Source: Theocolax elegans (Eukaryota; Arthropoda; Insecta; Hymenoptera; Cerocephalidae). Taken from it: 64,000 nucleotides of DNA. Every line of letters starts with the position of its first letter. The first letter of the stretch is position 1. The stretch spans positions 32,137,850 to 32,201,849 of the forward strand of contig CM047429.1 in NCBI GenBank assembly GCA_026168455.1. Reading direction: 5' to 3'. A program made the position numbers and the translations under genes. The notes beneath the pieces were generated by a model. It had not been told where the DNA came from, ran no database searches, and was given only the letters and a program-made list of their open reading frames with translations. Shown one piece after another: positions 44,980 to 55,163 of this stretch.

Positions 44980-45845
44980 CAGACCTTATATAAAGCCTAT
45001 ACAGTTGTACAATAATTTCAAAAGAGTTATATTTTATATAAACAATTTACAATCTTCGAAGAATTTACAAAGGTATTCGCAGGCTCTGATATTCGGTTCA
45101 GCAATCAGAATTTCAATATTAAGTGGTAAATACATTTTTATTTTTCGTAGGCTTTCAAGTAGCTTTAGTCTTTCAGCCTCATAAACTTTACATTATCATG
45201 TAACGTGATTCAGATCTGGAATTTCGTGGTTACATTAACACTTTGCAATATCGATAATTTTTATTCTGGCTAACGAGGCTGCAAGATTGTAATGATTCGC
45301 CCTACATATGTTGATAATTACAAGATTGCGACGACTTAAAAATGTTTTTTCGCACCAAGGCTTTCAATTCAACAAATTATATAATCGAAAATATTTTTTT
45401 CCTTTGATTAAACCTTGTTCTAAAACTAGCTTATGGGTATTTATTTTTGCTTCTACTTTTAATTATTCGTCGTAGTCAGTAAATGGAAGAATAATAGATT
45501 CTTTTTGTATTAGCAAGGTAGACTTTTTAGCTAAATAGTCAGCTTCTTCATTGTGTTGGATTCCGATGTGTGACGGTATCCACACAAAACGTATATAATT
45601 GTTATGATATTTTGCGAGAAATTCATAATATTTACGTTTAATTTCTAATATATGTATATTTATCTTAGCAGAAAATTGAGATGATTGAAAACTCATAGCT
45701 TCGCTTAACCTTTTAAGGACGGGGATTCTGAAGTTGAAATTCGACTTTTTTACACAATATTTGTGCATAAAATGAAAACATATGTCACGTGGAGTGCCTG
45801 ACAAAATTGATGGTCGATATATTGACCAGTTCCGTTTGGAACGTA
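44980..45845 (-). pseudogene. LINE D: RNase H and C-terminal part (I-like)
   Basis: From 45804 down: RDICFHFMHKYCVKKSNFNF, EAMSFQSSQFSAKINIHILE, RFVWIPSHIGIQHNEEADY, the RNase H end with its WxPSHxG...N..AD signature, and then in a broken frame NICRANHYNLAASLARI, a C.C...Q/PDLNHV...C zinc-like knuckle, YEAERLKLLESLRK and LNIEILIAEPNIRACEYLCK, the usual C-terminus of I-like LINEs. The RT part of the same LINE lies at 48150-48560, separated by the piggyBac relic. Confidence 0.75.
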
Positions 45846-46186
45846 AAGTCCAATGTTAAAAATTTAATTTGGCGAGTTAGGAGTGCTATTAGACGTATTT
45901 GGATGCGCTGAATACGAAAAAAATCAAAAAATGTTCAGGAGACATCCTTGACCTTGAAAATTGTATTTCAAGATTAACTTCATTACTTGTAGTATTTTAG
46001 TCCAAAAATGATATCCAAAAATGATATGCATTACAGTTTTCGCTATTAGCATGACCCAGAATCAACAGCGTGAATGTGGCGAAAATTTGATCCTTTTGAG
46101 GTGTTTGATTTCCGTGAGTTCCCTTGCCTCTCACGTTGGGGTGCTTTATTTCCGCGAGTCCCCTTGCCTCTCACCTCTAAATATTT
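45846..46186. other. Unassigned sequence between LINE D and the piggyBac relic
   Basis: Contains a direct repeat of about 45 bases (ccgtgagttcccttgcctctcac at 46112 and cgcgagtccccttgcctctcac at 46155). It may be the piggyBac 3' end region; no CCC terminus next to TTAA could be fixed. Confidence 0.4.
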
Positions 46187-47513
46187 GACTTTATGATAAT
46201 GTCTCTTTTGTGTGATATTTTTCAAAACATGGAGCTACGCATAAAGGAATATCTCAATCAGAGCACATGTATTTTGTTCGACTAGTAATTTTACGTAAAG
46301 CACACAAGTGACACTGACGACTTGTAACAAAGCTTGGAAAATGACGACCAACTAATCGAGTAGGAGGGCTAACAAGACGAGAAATGCTATCATTAGTATT
46401 ATCCAATTTCTATAATGAACTAACAACCGATATTCGGAATGATGGAAAGGGTATTGGTCCTTCATGTTTAATTTTATATAAAGAATGAGCATAAGATAAA
46501 CTTAGATCAACAAAATGGAAAAATAACTTGCAATACCACTTCACTGTTTTTCTAACTGTTTCGGTTATAGACAATTGTCTATCTACATTGTCAACACTAC
46601 CCATATTTTGGTTGTATTCATGGATGCATCGTGGTTTTATAATATCCTCATTGGTTTGATAGTGTTTTTTGCCAGTGGTACAGAACTCAGGTTCGTGCAC
46701 AGTTGTAAGTATGCAAAGTCTACGCTTACCTTGCCACCTGATTGTCATTCACAAATTATTATGAGCAACTTGAACTTCACCTCGCTCTAATTTATTTTCT
46801 AATTATGGCATTCCTTTTCTATTTGTTCTTACCGTGCCACACATTCCTGTATCGCGATCATGCAAAAATTCTGCCAATATGTGAGATGTATACCAATTAT
46901 CTATGTATTTGACATAGCCCTTGTAAAAATAAGGTTGTAAGAAATGAGCGACAATATCCCCAGTAACACCCAAATCAAACTTCTGATAATCAGTATCAGC
47001 GCTAGTGTAGACAATAAAACCCAAAATGAATCCAGTCTCACAGTCTACTAATTCAAAATGTTTGACGCCAAACTGATTTATTTTCAAAGGAATATACTGC
47101 TTGAATCGACGCCTGCCTTTCCATAATACTAGGCTTTCATCTATGCACAAATTTTTGCCTGGAATATACTTTGTAGATAGTCTATTATTGGTTTTATTTT
47201 CACTAAAGGATGGTGAGCGGTTTCCAAGGTATCTTCATTATCATGAAAATATATATGATGTTAGATTGCAAGAAGCATATCACGAGACATTATTTGACTA
47301 AAAATTGAAGTATAAAGCAGAAGATCTTTAGACCAATAGTCTTTCAAGTCACCTTTTCGAATATGGCCCGTTAGAACTGAAAGGCCAAGAAAACATTCAA
47401 ATTCATCTTTTGTAAGCGGAGACCAAGTTTTCTGATGGGATTGTCGATCTTCATGATTCTGACTTTCATAGCGATTCGTCTCATCTATAATTCTTTCAAT
47501 CAGAGGGGAATCA
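46187..47513 (-). pseudogene. piggyBac transposase relic
   Basis: From 47513 down: FDSPLIERIIDETNRYESQ, TKDEFECFLGLSVLTGHI and KDLLLYTSIFSQIMSRD (N-terminal dimerisation part), a frameshift near 47200, then CIDESLVLWKGRRRFKQYI (first catalytic D), YVKYIDNWYTSHILAEFL (second D), two in-frame stops (near 46800 and 46750), then RWQGKRRLCILTTVH, PRCIHEYNQNMGSVDNVDRQL (third D), and near 46380-46200 a C-terminal cysteine-rich finger (GRHFP, CHLCALRK, YMCSD-stop-DIPLCVAPCF) with one cysteine turned to TGA. All three catalytic aspartates survive but at least three stops and a frameshift kill it. It sits between the two halves of LINE D in the same orientation. Confidence 0.88.
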
Positions 47514-47514
47514 A

Positions 47515-47575
47515 AATAGTACATTACCATACAAGTGCGGAACATAGGTACTCCGCACAAGTATCGTATACTACT
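47515..47575. repeat. Short hairpin repeat at the start of the piggyBac relic
   Basis: tagtacattaccatacaag (then tgcgg) and ccgcacaagtatcgtatacta are imperfect inverted halves, related to the 137-bp MITE at 38256. It replaces the N-terminus of the piggyBac frame. Downstream, aacacaagttgcggaaagtt (47580) has an inverted relative at 48038 (aactttccgcacgccagtgt). Confidence 0.5.
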
Positions 47576-48149
47576 TTTCAACACAAGTTGCGGAAAGTTC
47601 AACAAAAAAATATAAAGAGAGCAAGAGAGAGACAGAGAGAAAGAGACAGCGAGAGAGAAAAAATTGATCAGCGCCCGCCGGCATTTGCAGGCACGAGTGT
47701 AGAGAATGACTAATGGCCGGGGGCGGGTGCTGATCATCCATATTTAAAAAAAACATTATGTAATTATAATAAGAAATAATAAAACACAATAATTTGTGTA
47801 CACACAATTATTAATTAATTCATTTGAAAACAAAAAGAAGTACCTGCGTGTGCACATACAAACAGAATAATTATATTTCCTAATTAGAAAATTCACGTCT
47901 TAAAAAAATAATCGTGAAATTATAATAATGAACGAATCAATTAATCTTTAGTTTTAGCACTCATATTTATTGTAACAATATAGATAATTGTGTCACCGGC
48001 GACTTTCAATAGCATCCTACACGCTTTGAAAATTGAACTTTCCGCACGCCAGTGTTGAAAAAGTATTTAAAATAACCACTGGCGAATGTATTTTCAACAA
48101 GTGCTTTCTTCACCAAGACATCGTATGACCTCCGTCGCTGATTAGCTTT
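47576..48149. other. Unassigned sequence
   Basis: A GA-rich tract (47615-47665), AT-rich sequence, and the inverted ends aacacaagttgcggaaagtt / aactttccgcacgccagtgt, enclosing 47580-48058, which may mark a small non-autonomous element. A second inner pair (cagtgttgaaaaagta / tattttcaacaagtg) lies at 48052-48105. Confidence 0.4.
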
Positions 48150-48560
48150 TTTAAGCGGACATAAGTTTGAATAGATCGCCATTGGCAAATTGCAAAATAT
48201 TTGCACTTTTAGGAATTCCTTCCGTAATATTTTTAACATATATAGTATATAATGGGGGACTTAAAACGCCTTCTTGCGGTACTCCTTACTCACTAATCTA
48301 GGTTTAGTTAACGAATTTTCTGTAAATATATATCTTTCATGTGTAATGAAATGAATAAATTTAATTAGATTATCGGAATAACCAATATCTATAAGTTTAT
48401 TTAATAAAATGTCGCATTTTACATTGTCAAAGGCCCCGCACACATAAACAAAAGCTGCAATAGTGGTTTTATTTTTCATCTGAGGTTCATGTATATTTAT
48501 AGTCAAATTAGTTACATTGTGGATGCAGGACTTTCCTTTTCTGATACCAGACTGATTATT
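48150..48560 (-). pseudogene. LINE D: reverse transcriptase part
   Basis: From 48560 down: NNQSGFRKGKSC-like start, then MKNKTTIAAFVYVCGAFDNV (block 3, AxxD..GAFDNV), LLNKLIDIGYSDNLIKFI, a frameshift at 48290, GVLSPLLYTIYVKNI (block 4) and, near 48190, ICNLPMAIYSN where FADD is expected (degraded to FCNLPMAIYS). The catalytic aspartates are lost. Confidence 0.75.
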
Positions 48561-49399
48561 AGGAAGAAGATAAAGAAAGGAAAGGAGATGAAGAATTTAA
48601 AATTTCATACAAAATTTGTGACAATGTGCTTTGCACATGTCAAGTAACGAGCTATCGAACCCACAACGAACACCTACCTATCCATATATAATTCCCTCCA
48701 CCTACCTACCCGCACGGTAAATAAGCCCTACCTACCCTCACAGACTAAAACCCTATCCCAAGCACAGCACACATAAGCATCCGAAGAACTAGGATGGTCC
48801 TGGCGTTGAAGGCCCTGGACGAGCTCGGTCAGCATCAGGTAGGCTCCTCCGAGTTTAACACCGTCAAGCAGATGAAGCAAGGAGGCTATAAATAAGGAAG
48901 TCTCGAGGACCCTCCTTAGCTCCACAGAACAGCAGACTAGGCGAAGAGGCACCATCCGGGAGGAAGGCTATGGAACCTCCAACGCCAACCAATATACAGC
49001 TGTAAAAGAGCCACGTAATCAATACAAGTACGCATTAAGAGGACGAGGAGCAAGGAAGAAGATATACAGCTGTATGTAAACACTACAGCTGTACAAGGAA
49101 CAGTATAGAGCAGAATGAGGTTAGGTTGTTATACGTAAACAACGTATATAGCAGACCTCTTTCACAGTATATAAAATAAATACGCATACTTGCGTAAACC
49201 TCACGACCAAGTATGTACCTGGAACCGTAGACGGAGCGGCTATCAATCACCGAAGTTGACGTCGTCGAGGAGTGGGGTGAATCGGCCCCGAGCAGCGATG
49301 CGGCGGCGGGTGAGTTCGTACCTGAAACTCACACCGTACAACTTAGTGAATAACGCTAGAAGGAACGAGGTAATAGTTACCTAAGAAGAAGTATACAAC
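48561..49399 (+). other. Unassigned, moderately GC-rich sequence before the Gypsy LTR
   Basis: Composition shifts at about 48640. A plus frame near 48794-48885 (MVLALKALDELGQHQVGS) looks protein-like but short, and a 75-codon minus frame overlaps it; neither is recognised. acagctgta recurs at 48990, 49062 and 49082. Part of this may belong to the LTR whose 5' edge I cannot fix. Confidence 0.35.
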
Positions 49400-49670
49400 A
49401 TCTCCGAGACATGAACTGCACCAGGTCAACATACACTTACAGCACATGTGCACCGCTATAGCCTGAATACAACGGTAATCGACTCGCTCGCTCGATGCGA
49501 GATCGATGTACCGCGTACAAGTACGTACTGCGCAGGCGCGCGGTACGATCGCGGCTGTCGAGCACGCTGAAGCAGAGCTCTACGGTCCACCGTTCTGAAC
49601 GGATACATTCGAGTTGCGAGAAGCCGAATCTCCCCGGTGTACCGGATATTTGAAAAATAGCGAGAGTGTG

Positions 49671-49673
<3 letters not shown>

Positions 49674-49712
<39 letters not shown>
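49674..49712. repeat. (GA)n microsatellite
   Basis: About 19 units of GA inside the LTR. Confidence 0.95.
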
Positions 49713-49715
<3 letters not shown>

Positions 49716-50110
49716 CAGCTTCCCGACCAAGCGTCCCGGATTCTTCGCAAAGGTTGGTGTGTGTGAATACCTCTCTCTGCCGACGGTACCGCCGAGTACC
49801 GATTTACGTGTGTGCGAGATCCTGGTCCCATCCTTCCCCTTCCTCTCCCCTACTGCGAACCGGGATATTAACTGCGGAGTAAAGTTCCAATAACCAGCGA
49901 TAACCCGCGAGTTATCTGACTAGCTGTCGCGTAGTAACGCGGCTGGCGCCCACCCCTTAGTTATTATATGTTTCTTTGTAATAAATGTCTATTTTATCTA
50001 TAATTAATTGCTGACCCTCATTAACAGCTAATGCATCGCATGTATTCAATTATACTTTCAAATAAATACTTATACGGCGACGATCGTCGATAGGACCAAG
50101 TCGACTAGCT

Positions 50111-50188
50111 GGGATAATTGCGAATGGTAGCGCAGTGGTGAGGCTTCTGTCTCGCGCTTCCGGGATCGTGGGTTCGCGCCTCGATACC
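50111..50188 (+). promoter_or_regulatory. tRNA-like segment with Pol III A and B boxes inside the LTR
   Basis: tggtagcgcagtgg (A box) and gggttcgcgcc (B box; consensus GGTTCGANNCC) lie about 45 bases apart, normal tRNA spacing, followed by a T-rich run (ttttttat). It is present in both LTR pieces (also 54739-54816), so it belonged to the element before the last transposition. The likely source is a tRNA or SINE that inserted in an ancestral LTR. Confidence 0.6.
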
Positions 50189-50217
50189 ATAGTTGACTTT
50201 TTTATACCCCGTTACAG

Positions 50218-50235
50218 TGGCGCCCAAATACGTGG
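50218..50235 (+). other. Primer-binding site of the Gypsy-type element
   Basis: tggcgcccaaatacgtgg directly follows the LTR end (one base between). TGGCGCC complements a tRNA 3' end with CCA-GGCGCC-type sequence, as in many retroelements. Past the first 8 bases the primer tRNA cannot be assigned. Confidence 0.6.
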
Positions 50236-50980
50236 GGGTTAGGGATTACGCCGGATTAATTACCACAAAGAAGTGGTAATTAATCTTACAAAATATTTAT
50301 TCACTTAAAAAGAAGAAATTTTTAACAAAGATAAAGATTTTACTATTAAGTGGGTAATAAAATCTGAAAAGCCGCCGTGGTATTTGCGGACAAGGTCGAC
50401 CCCGCGACTCAATTAAATTAATTTGAACCTCTTTCTCTCGAATTGTCTCAAATTTCGACAAAGCGAATTGTAAAGCCTGCGCAAGATTACAATCTTGAAC
50501 CTCTTAGAATTGAAGCTTTTCGGACGGACATAACCTTACGTTAGGATAACAAATCCATGTTTATGCGATTCTAAGTGAGGTCATGCGTGCGGTTTAAATA
50601 ATTTAAATAACGATAAGATATTAATTTATATAAATTCACTAATTTAAGAAGATTTAGTTGCGATAGACCTCGAGCCAGGTTAGCAATTTAAATTAATGAG
50701 TAGATAAGAGAAATCTTGTATATTTTTAATTTTTAAATTAAATCAGTAAAGTTTAGAAAACAGAAAAGCTAGAAGAGTATTTGCGGATAGCAGATTCAAG
50801 TGAGTGGCTCTAAATTTCAGGAAAAAGATAATTTCTTCAACCCTTGCCCCAATAATTTTAATATTTCTTTCATGCCACGCAAATTAAAATAGAATAACCT
50901 TGCGCACACCAGGCCACAGCGCGCCAAAAATAGAGATTTTTGTTTTTTTTAAGTTGTCCGCGAGCGATAACTAAATAAGT
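50236..50980 (+). other. Leader of the Gypsy-type element
   Basis: Non-coding, AT-rich, between primer-binding site and gag. Confidence 0.4.
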
Positions 50981-50984
50981 GCAA

Positions 50985-51497
50985 TGGCCGACCGAAACGC
51001 CGACTGTTTGGTTCAACGACGGGACTTGATGGTTCCCGCCATCAAAAGGCGGAACGCCTACAACAATGGCTGCTAGGAAATTATTCGGCCGACGAGTTCA
51101 GTCAAGAAACTGACACCGTCAATGACCGGATAAGGCGGGTCGTGAAGCGGGTAGAAGTGATCCGCCGAGTCGGGAAGAAAACGCCAGGAGCGTTACCTGA
51201 TGAGAGAGGTACGCACCATATTGAGGAGAACCTTAACCGCACGACCCGACTACCTAGCGAGGATCTGCACCAGAGGAGGGCCAATCTAGCAGCCAATCCA
51301 GTCGGAGGGGTAGTCAATCCGACTGGATAATGCTAATAGCGACCGATGGGACGCCATTTGATGTGCCGCGGCAATTCTCCACATGTCTGGTGGAACAAAT
51401 TGCCTAGGCAAAAGCTCGACAAGAGCAAATGGAAAGTATGGCGGCACAGATACTAAGACTAACCGATGTCGTCAGCCACATGACGTCTCAAAGAGCC
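50985..51497 (+). pseudogene. Gag N-terminal region of the Gypsy-type element
   Basis: Starts at the ATG at 50984-50986 (atggccgaccgaaacgcc). The frame is broken after about 30 codons; a second frame (51142-51330) reads KRVEVIRRVGKKTPGALPDE and ends NPVGGVVNPTG. It stops at the TTAA where a MITE is inserted, and the sequence resumes after the MITE. Confidence 0.5.
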
Positions 51498-51501
51498 TTA
51501 A

Positions 51502-51908
51502 CCGGTTGAGTGGTATTGTATCATACATGATATTTGAATAACTTTCTCAAATTACAACGTATTTTTTTGAAATTTCATTTACAACTATATTTCGGGATGC
51601 TCTATCTAAATAACGTATTAGAATAATGAAAAGTTCAAAATGGCGTCCAAATAGTCATTTTTAAGTAATGTAGTCAGCCCTTGATAGGCACATTTTCTAG
51701 AAGACTAATAACAAAAATTATTATTATTGTATAGGCTTCTTGAGTTGTAGATTATAACATTTACTTTATATTTTCAAAATTCAAGATAACTGATAATAAT
51801 ACTGCTGAGAAAAAAAAACCCCAAGACAAATTTTCCTGAATTTTAGTCAATAATTGTCTTCTACCACTTTTGGTACGAAATCTGAAAAAAAACCTACCAC
51901 TTAACCGG
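51502..51908. mobile_element. piggyBac-type MITE in gag
   Basis: Ends CCGGTTGAGTGGTA and TACCACTTAACCGG, flanked by TTAA on both sides (51498-51501 and 51909-51912). The 407-bp AT-rich body has no coding capacity. The ends resemble, but are not identical to, those of the MITE at 28983-29304. Confidence 0.8.
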
Positions 51909-51912
51909 TTAA

Positions 51913-52967
51913 GTACGCGATTGAATCCACTAGACCCATGTCCACGTGTCCAATTTCAGGACACATATATCTGCTACCAGCCAGAGGAGTCATCGGTACA
52001 GCAGAAGGACGCGCGACTACAATCCCAAACGCCAGGATCAGCTCCTAGCGCCAACCTGGGTGGAGCTCGGGAGGGGGGAGGCACCTGGGTACCAGGAAGG
52101 CCCCCATGTGCAGAAAGTTCATCCTTAAGGCCCCAAGCGTCGTGCGTCCAAGAACATCCGTCTTGGGCTTTGAACCCATTTAACCCCACATGCGACCGAA
52201 GCGAGATCGTGAGAAAGTGGGGAATAAAGTTCTCAGGAGACGGGAGCGAGAGCATTAACAGCTTCTTGGAGCGCGTGGATGACTGCAGAGTCCTAGCAAA
52301 CATGACGCAGGATAAAGTTCTTCCTTCACTTTCGCAGTTGCTGATGGAAGACGCTGCAAGGTGGTACCGCAACAACGAAGGAAAGTGGAGGAGTTGGTAC
52401 GAATTCACGTGCTCAATCAAACGCTGGTACGGAGCTAGTGAACTTACCAAGAGAAGCTGATCCTTGAATGGCGAAGACGAACCGATACGTGAGTACATGA
52501 ATTGCATAATAGGCATGGCACATGAGCTCGTCCCCAAGCCTAGCGAGAGAAATCAGGTAGATCACCTCTACCTAAACATGCTGCCAAGAATCCACCGCCG
52601 GTTCAAGCAAATCGAGGCGCAGACGATCGACCAGCTGTTTGACCTGGTTCGCGAAGCTGAAAGGCTGCAAGTGCGCGACAAGCTCTACAAACCACCTCCA
52701 ATGGAGGGGGAGCTGGTGCGGCTGGAGTTCGCGTATAAGTCCAGGAAGAATTCAGAGAAGGCTCCTCCGAAGGCAAAGGTAGCAGCGGTAGAATCCGAGA
52801 AACCCACCACCGGCAAAAATCTGATAGAGCTGGGTGCGATTCTCACCCAGCTGAAGAAGCTGCTACCAAGTGAGAACAAGAGCGCCGGGAATAGCAAACC
52901 AGGAAGTTCCAAGAGTGGACGGCGGTTTGCTCAGAAAAAGAAACCGCTGAACCGACCCGAAGAGTAG
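51913..52967 (+). pseudogene. Gag (capsid) of the Gypsy-type element
   Basis: One frame with a single stop (TGA at 52458-52460): ALNPFNPTCDRSEIVRKWG, FSGDGSESINSFLERVDDCR, LLMEDAARWYRNNEGKW and then DEPIREYMNCIIGMAHELV, NQVDHLYLNMLPRIHRRF, DQLFDLVREAERLQ. This is the retrotransposon gag capsid fold (Retrotrans_gag-like: ..W..FxGDGxxxxxxFLxRV......L........A..WYR..). It ends with an in-frame TAG at 52965-52967, after which the frame continues into a zinc-knuckle-like stretch. Confidence 0.85.
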
Positions 52968-53774
52968 AGGGGCCAATACGAGAAGCCCCGCGGCGGAAAG
53001 AGCGCGAAAGGAAGGCCAAGCAGGACGCCCTCCGATCCGAACAAACCGATTTCCTGTAATGGGTGCGGTAAGTTTACGTATTTCCGCCGCCATGACCCTA
53101 ACTACAATAAGGGAAACGCCTCCGGGAGCGGCACAATGGAACTCAGGCCGAACACGAGGGCCATAGAGTCCCCGAGATGCCCAGAACCTCGGGCCCACGG
53201 AATGAACGAGACCGCGCGGAGCTCATTCGCAGGAGGAATGGACTCGATGAAGACGGAGGAACACAGGAAGGAAATCGATTCCCAAGATTCTATTGGGAGC
53301 ACACGATTGACGTCGGATCAGCAGCGGTACTACCCGGTTTCGGACAAAATCCAAGAAGAAATTCACCGCCAAGTGAAGGAGATGCTTAACTCCGGTGTCA
53401 TTGAGCAATCGATGGCAAGAAAGGATGACAATTTTAGACGGTTTTGCATCGACCTCAGGAAAGTCAACGCCTTAACAAAACCAGATGCATATCCTTTGCC
53501 TTTCATGCGCGATATACTGCGCAAACTAAGAAAGACTCGCTATATCTCCACTCTCGACATGAATTGCGCCTATCATCAGATACCGTTGCAAGTTGAGTCG
53601 CGCCCTATTACTGCTTTTACAGTCCCCGGACTGGGGCTGTTCCAGTTCATGAGGATGCCGTACGGATTGGCATACGCAGGGGCGACCTTTCAACGGATGA
53701 TGGACACGCTTATGCTTACCTTGATGCTATTTTCGTCGTGTCGGAGACATTCGAGGATCATAAGCGTTACTTAG
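52968..53774 (+). pseudogene. Nucleocapsid remnant joined to reverse transcriptase
   Basis: Same frame as gag. CNGCGKFTYFRRHDPNY (about 53055-53105) is a damaged zinc knuckle. The protease expected next is missing. RT starts with QQRYYPVSDKIQEEIHRQV, VKEMLNSGVIEQS, FCIDLRKVNALTKPDAYPLP, ISTLDMNCAYHQIPL, AFTVPGLGLFQFMRMPYGL and FQRMMDTLM (RT blocks 1-5 of Ty3/Gypsy). After MMDTL the reading frame must change, and about ten residues are deleted before the catalytic box. Confidence 0.9.
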
Positions 53775-54000
53775 AGGAAGTTCTTAAAAGACTGGCAGAA
53801 GCTGGACTTTCAATAAACCAGGATAAGTGCGTTTTTTGTAAGTCAGAGGTTAAGTATCTTGGCGTACTAGTAAACCAGGAGGGAGTACGTCCCGATCCCG
53901 CCAAGATAGAGCCGATAAAAGAGTATCCTGCTCCGAAAAATCTTAAACAGCTTCGCCGTTTCCTCGGTATGGATTCTTGGCATAGACAAGAAGAACCAGC
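53715..54000 (+). pseudogene. RT catalytic box, thumb and connection (shifted frame)
   Basis: The shifted frame reads AYLDAIFVVSETFEDHKRYL: the YLDD catalytic box has become YLDA, removing one of the two essential aspartates. It continues LKRLAEAGLSINQDKCVFC, EVKYLGVLVNQEGVRPDPAK and LKQLRRFLGM, all standard for Ty3/Gypsy RT. It ends with a frameshift at about 53970-54000. Confidence 0.85.
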
Positions 54001-54655
54001 GGTATGAGTGGCTTGATGAGCAAAAACAAGCTTTCCAACAGCTCAAAGCCGTCTTAATGACAGCACCCATTCTGCAAAGTCCTGTCGCAAATGAGCAGTA
54101 CATACTGTAGACAGACACCAGTGACACCGGTATAGGGGCCGTGCTATCCCAACTCGTGGATGGAGACGAGAGAGTTTTGGAGTACGCAAGTCGGATCCTG
54201 TCCCCAGCCGACAGGAATTACAGTGTCACCGAACGAGAATGTTTAGCCGTTGCCTGGGCAATAAAAAAGTTTAGGCAGTTATAGAAGGTTACGAGTTTCG
54301 AGTCGTAACCGACCACAATAGTTTGCGTTGGCTCTGCAATATGCGCAACCCAACGAGTCGTCTCGCAAGATGGGTTCCCGAACTCCAAGCGCATACCTTC
54401 ACGATTGAGCACAAGAAAGGTGCGCTTAATCATGTTCCAGATGCGCTATCCAGAATGTATGAAGAGGAAGAGCCGATGATAGCCTCGGTTTCTTGGAGCG
54501 ACACCACCGTTGACCCGTGGTATCTCTCATGGGTAAAAGATATATCAGAGAGACCACGGGAATTTCCCGAATGGAAAATAGTAGGGGGAAATCTACATAC
54601 TTACCTGCCTGACCCCACCTTAGAGGACGTCATGAAAGACATCGAGGAATGATAT
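54000..54655 (+). pseudogene. RNase H of the Gypsy-type element
   Basis: First frame: YEWLDEQKQAFQQLKAVL, APILQSPVANEQYIL, stop (TAG), [53 protein letters not shown], stop (TAG). A shift follows near 54290, then RLARWVPELQAHTFTIEHK and GALNHVPDALSRMYEEE. These are the conserved motifs of the Ty3/Gypsy RNase H ending in N..DALSR. The start of the linker to integrase (to 54649) follows; integrase itself is absent. Confidence 0.85.
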
Positions 54656-54702
54656 AACGTGTACAAATTTCGAGTGTCGACGCAGGTAGGTCCCTGGATT
54701 AT

Positions 54703-54852
54703 CGGCGACGATTGTCGATAGGACCAAGTCGACTAGCCGGGATAATTGCGAATGGTTGCACAGTGGTGAGGCTTCTGCCTCACGCTCCCGGGATCGTGGG
54801 TTCGCGCCCCGATACCTTCGTTGATTTTTTTATTCCTCCGTACCCCGTTACA
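54703..54852 (+). mobile_element. 3' LTR fragment of the Gypsy-type element
   Basis: About 150 bases matching 50075-50216, ending ccccgttaca. The 5' part of this LTR and all of integrase are missing: the polyprotein linker runs directly into it at about 54702, so one deletion removed both. Confidence 0.8.
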
Positions 54853-55163
54853 AAATGTAATAAAAAAAATAAAACGTATCATCAAATAAAATATATATTA
54901 CATTAAAATCTATACATTATATTATATATGTTAAAAATTTATAAAAAAAATTGTATAAAAATTTATTAGAGTAATAGTATTGTTTTTGTCAATGTTCGTA
55001 TTACTGTATCCACTGTTTTTTACTGAAAACCCCTATAAAATATTTTTGGAATTTTTCTACTAAACCCCCTCCTACCCCCTCCCCATCAATAATTACATGG
55101 CGGATAAATTAAGACTGGTTGTCATATTCACTGTCAAATTTTAATTCAACGTAAACGAAAATA
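54853..55163. other. Unassigned AT-rich sequence
   Basis: No feature recognised. A gtaataaaaaaaataaaa run follows the LTR. Confidence 0.35.

Larger units (their letters stand above)
49400..50216 (+). mobile_element. 5' LTR of a Gypsy-type element (left edge uncertain)
   Basis: The right end ...taccccgttaca is followed after one base by a primer-binding-like tggcgccc. It contains a (GA)n run (49674-49712), several aataaa signals (49980, 50061) and a tRNA-like segment (50111-50188). The final 142 bases recur at 54703-54852, which confirms the right end. No TG start with matching flank could be found. Confidence 0.55.

Noticed and set aside
48728..48955. A 75-codon minus frame and an opposing plus frame near 48794
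   Set aside because: Both look protein-like over short spans, but neither has a recognisable domain, and one must be a shadow.
50111..50188. A functional tRNA gene
   Set aside because: Stems do not close, and the segment is an integral part of two LTR copies.
51196..51215. A third hammerhead start (cctgatgagagagg)
   Set aside because: No pairing stem II and no GAAAC follow.
52965..52967. A programmed UAG readthrough between gag and pol
   Set aside because: The stop lies before the zinc-knuckle-like stretch, that is inside gag, the protease is missing and another nonsense codon lies upstream; random decay is simpler.
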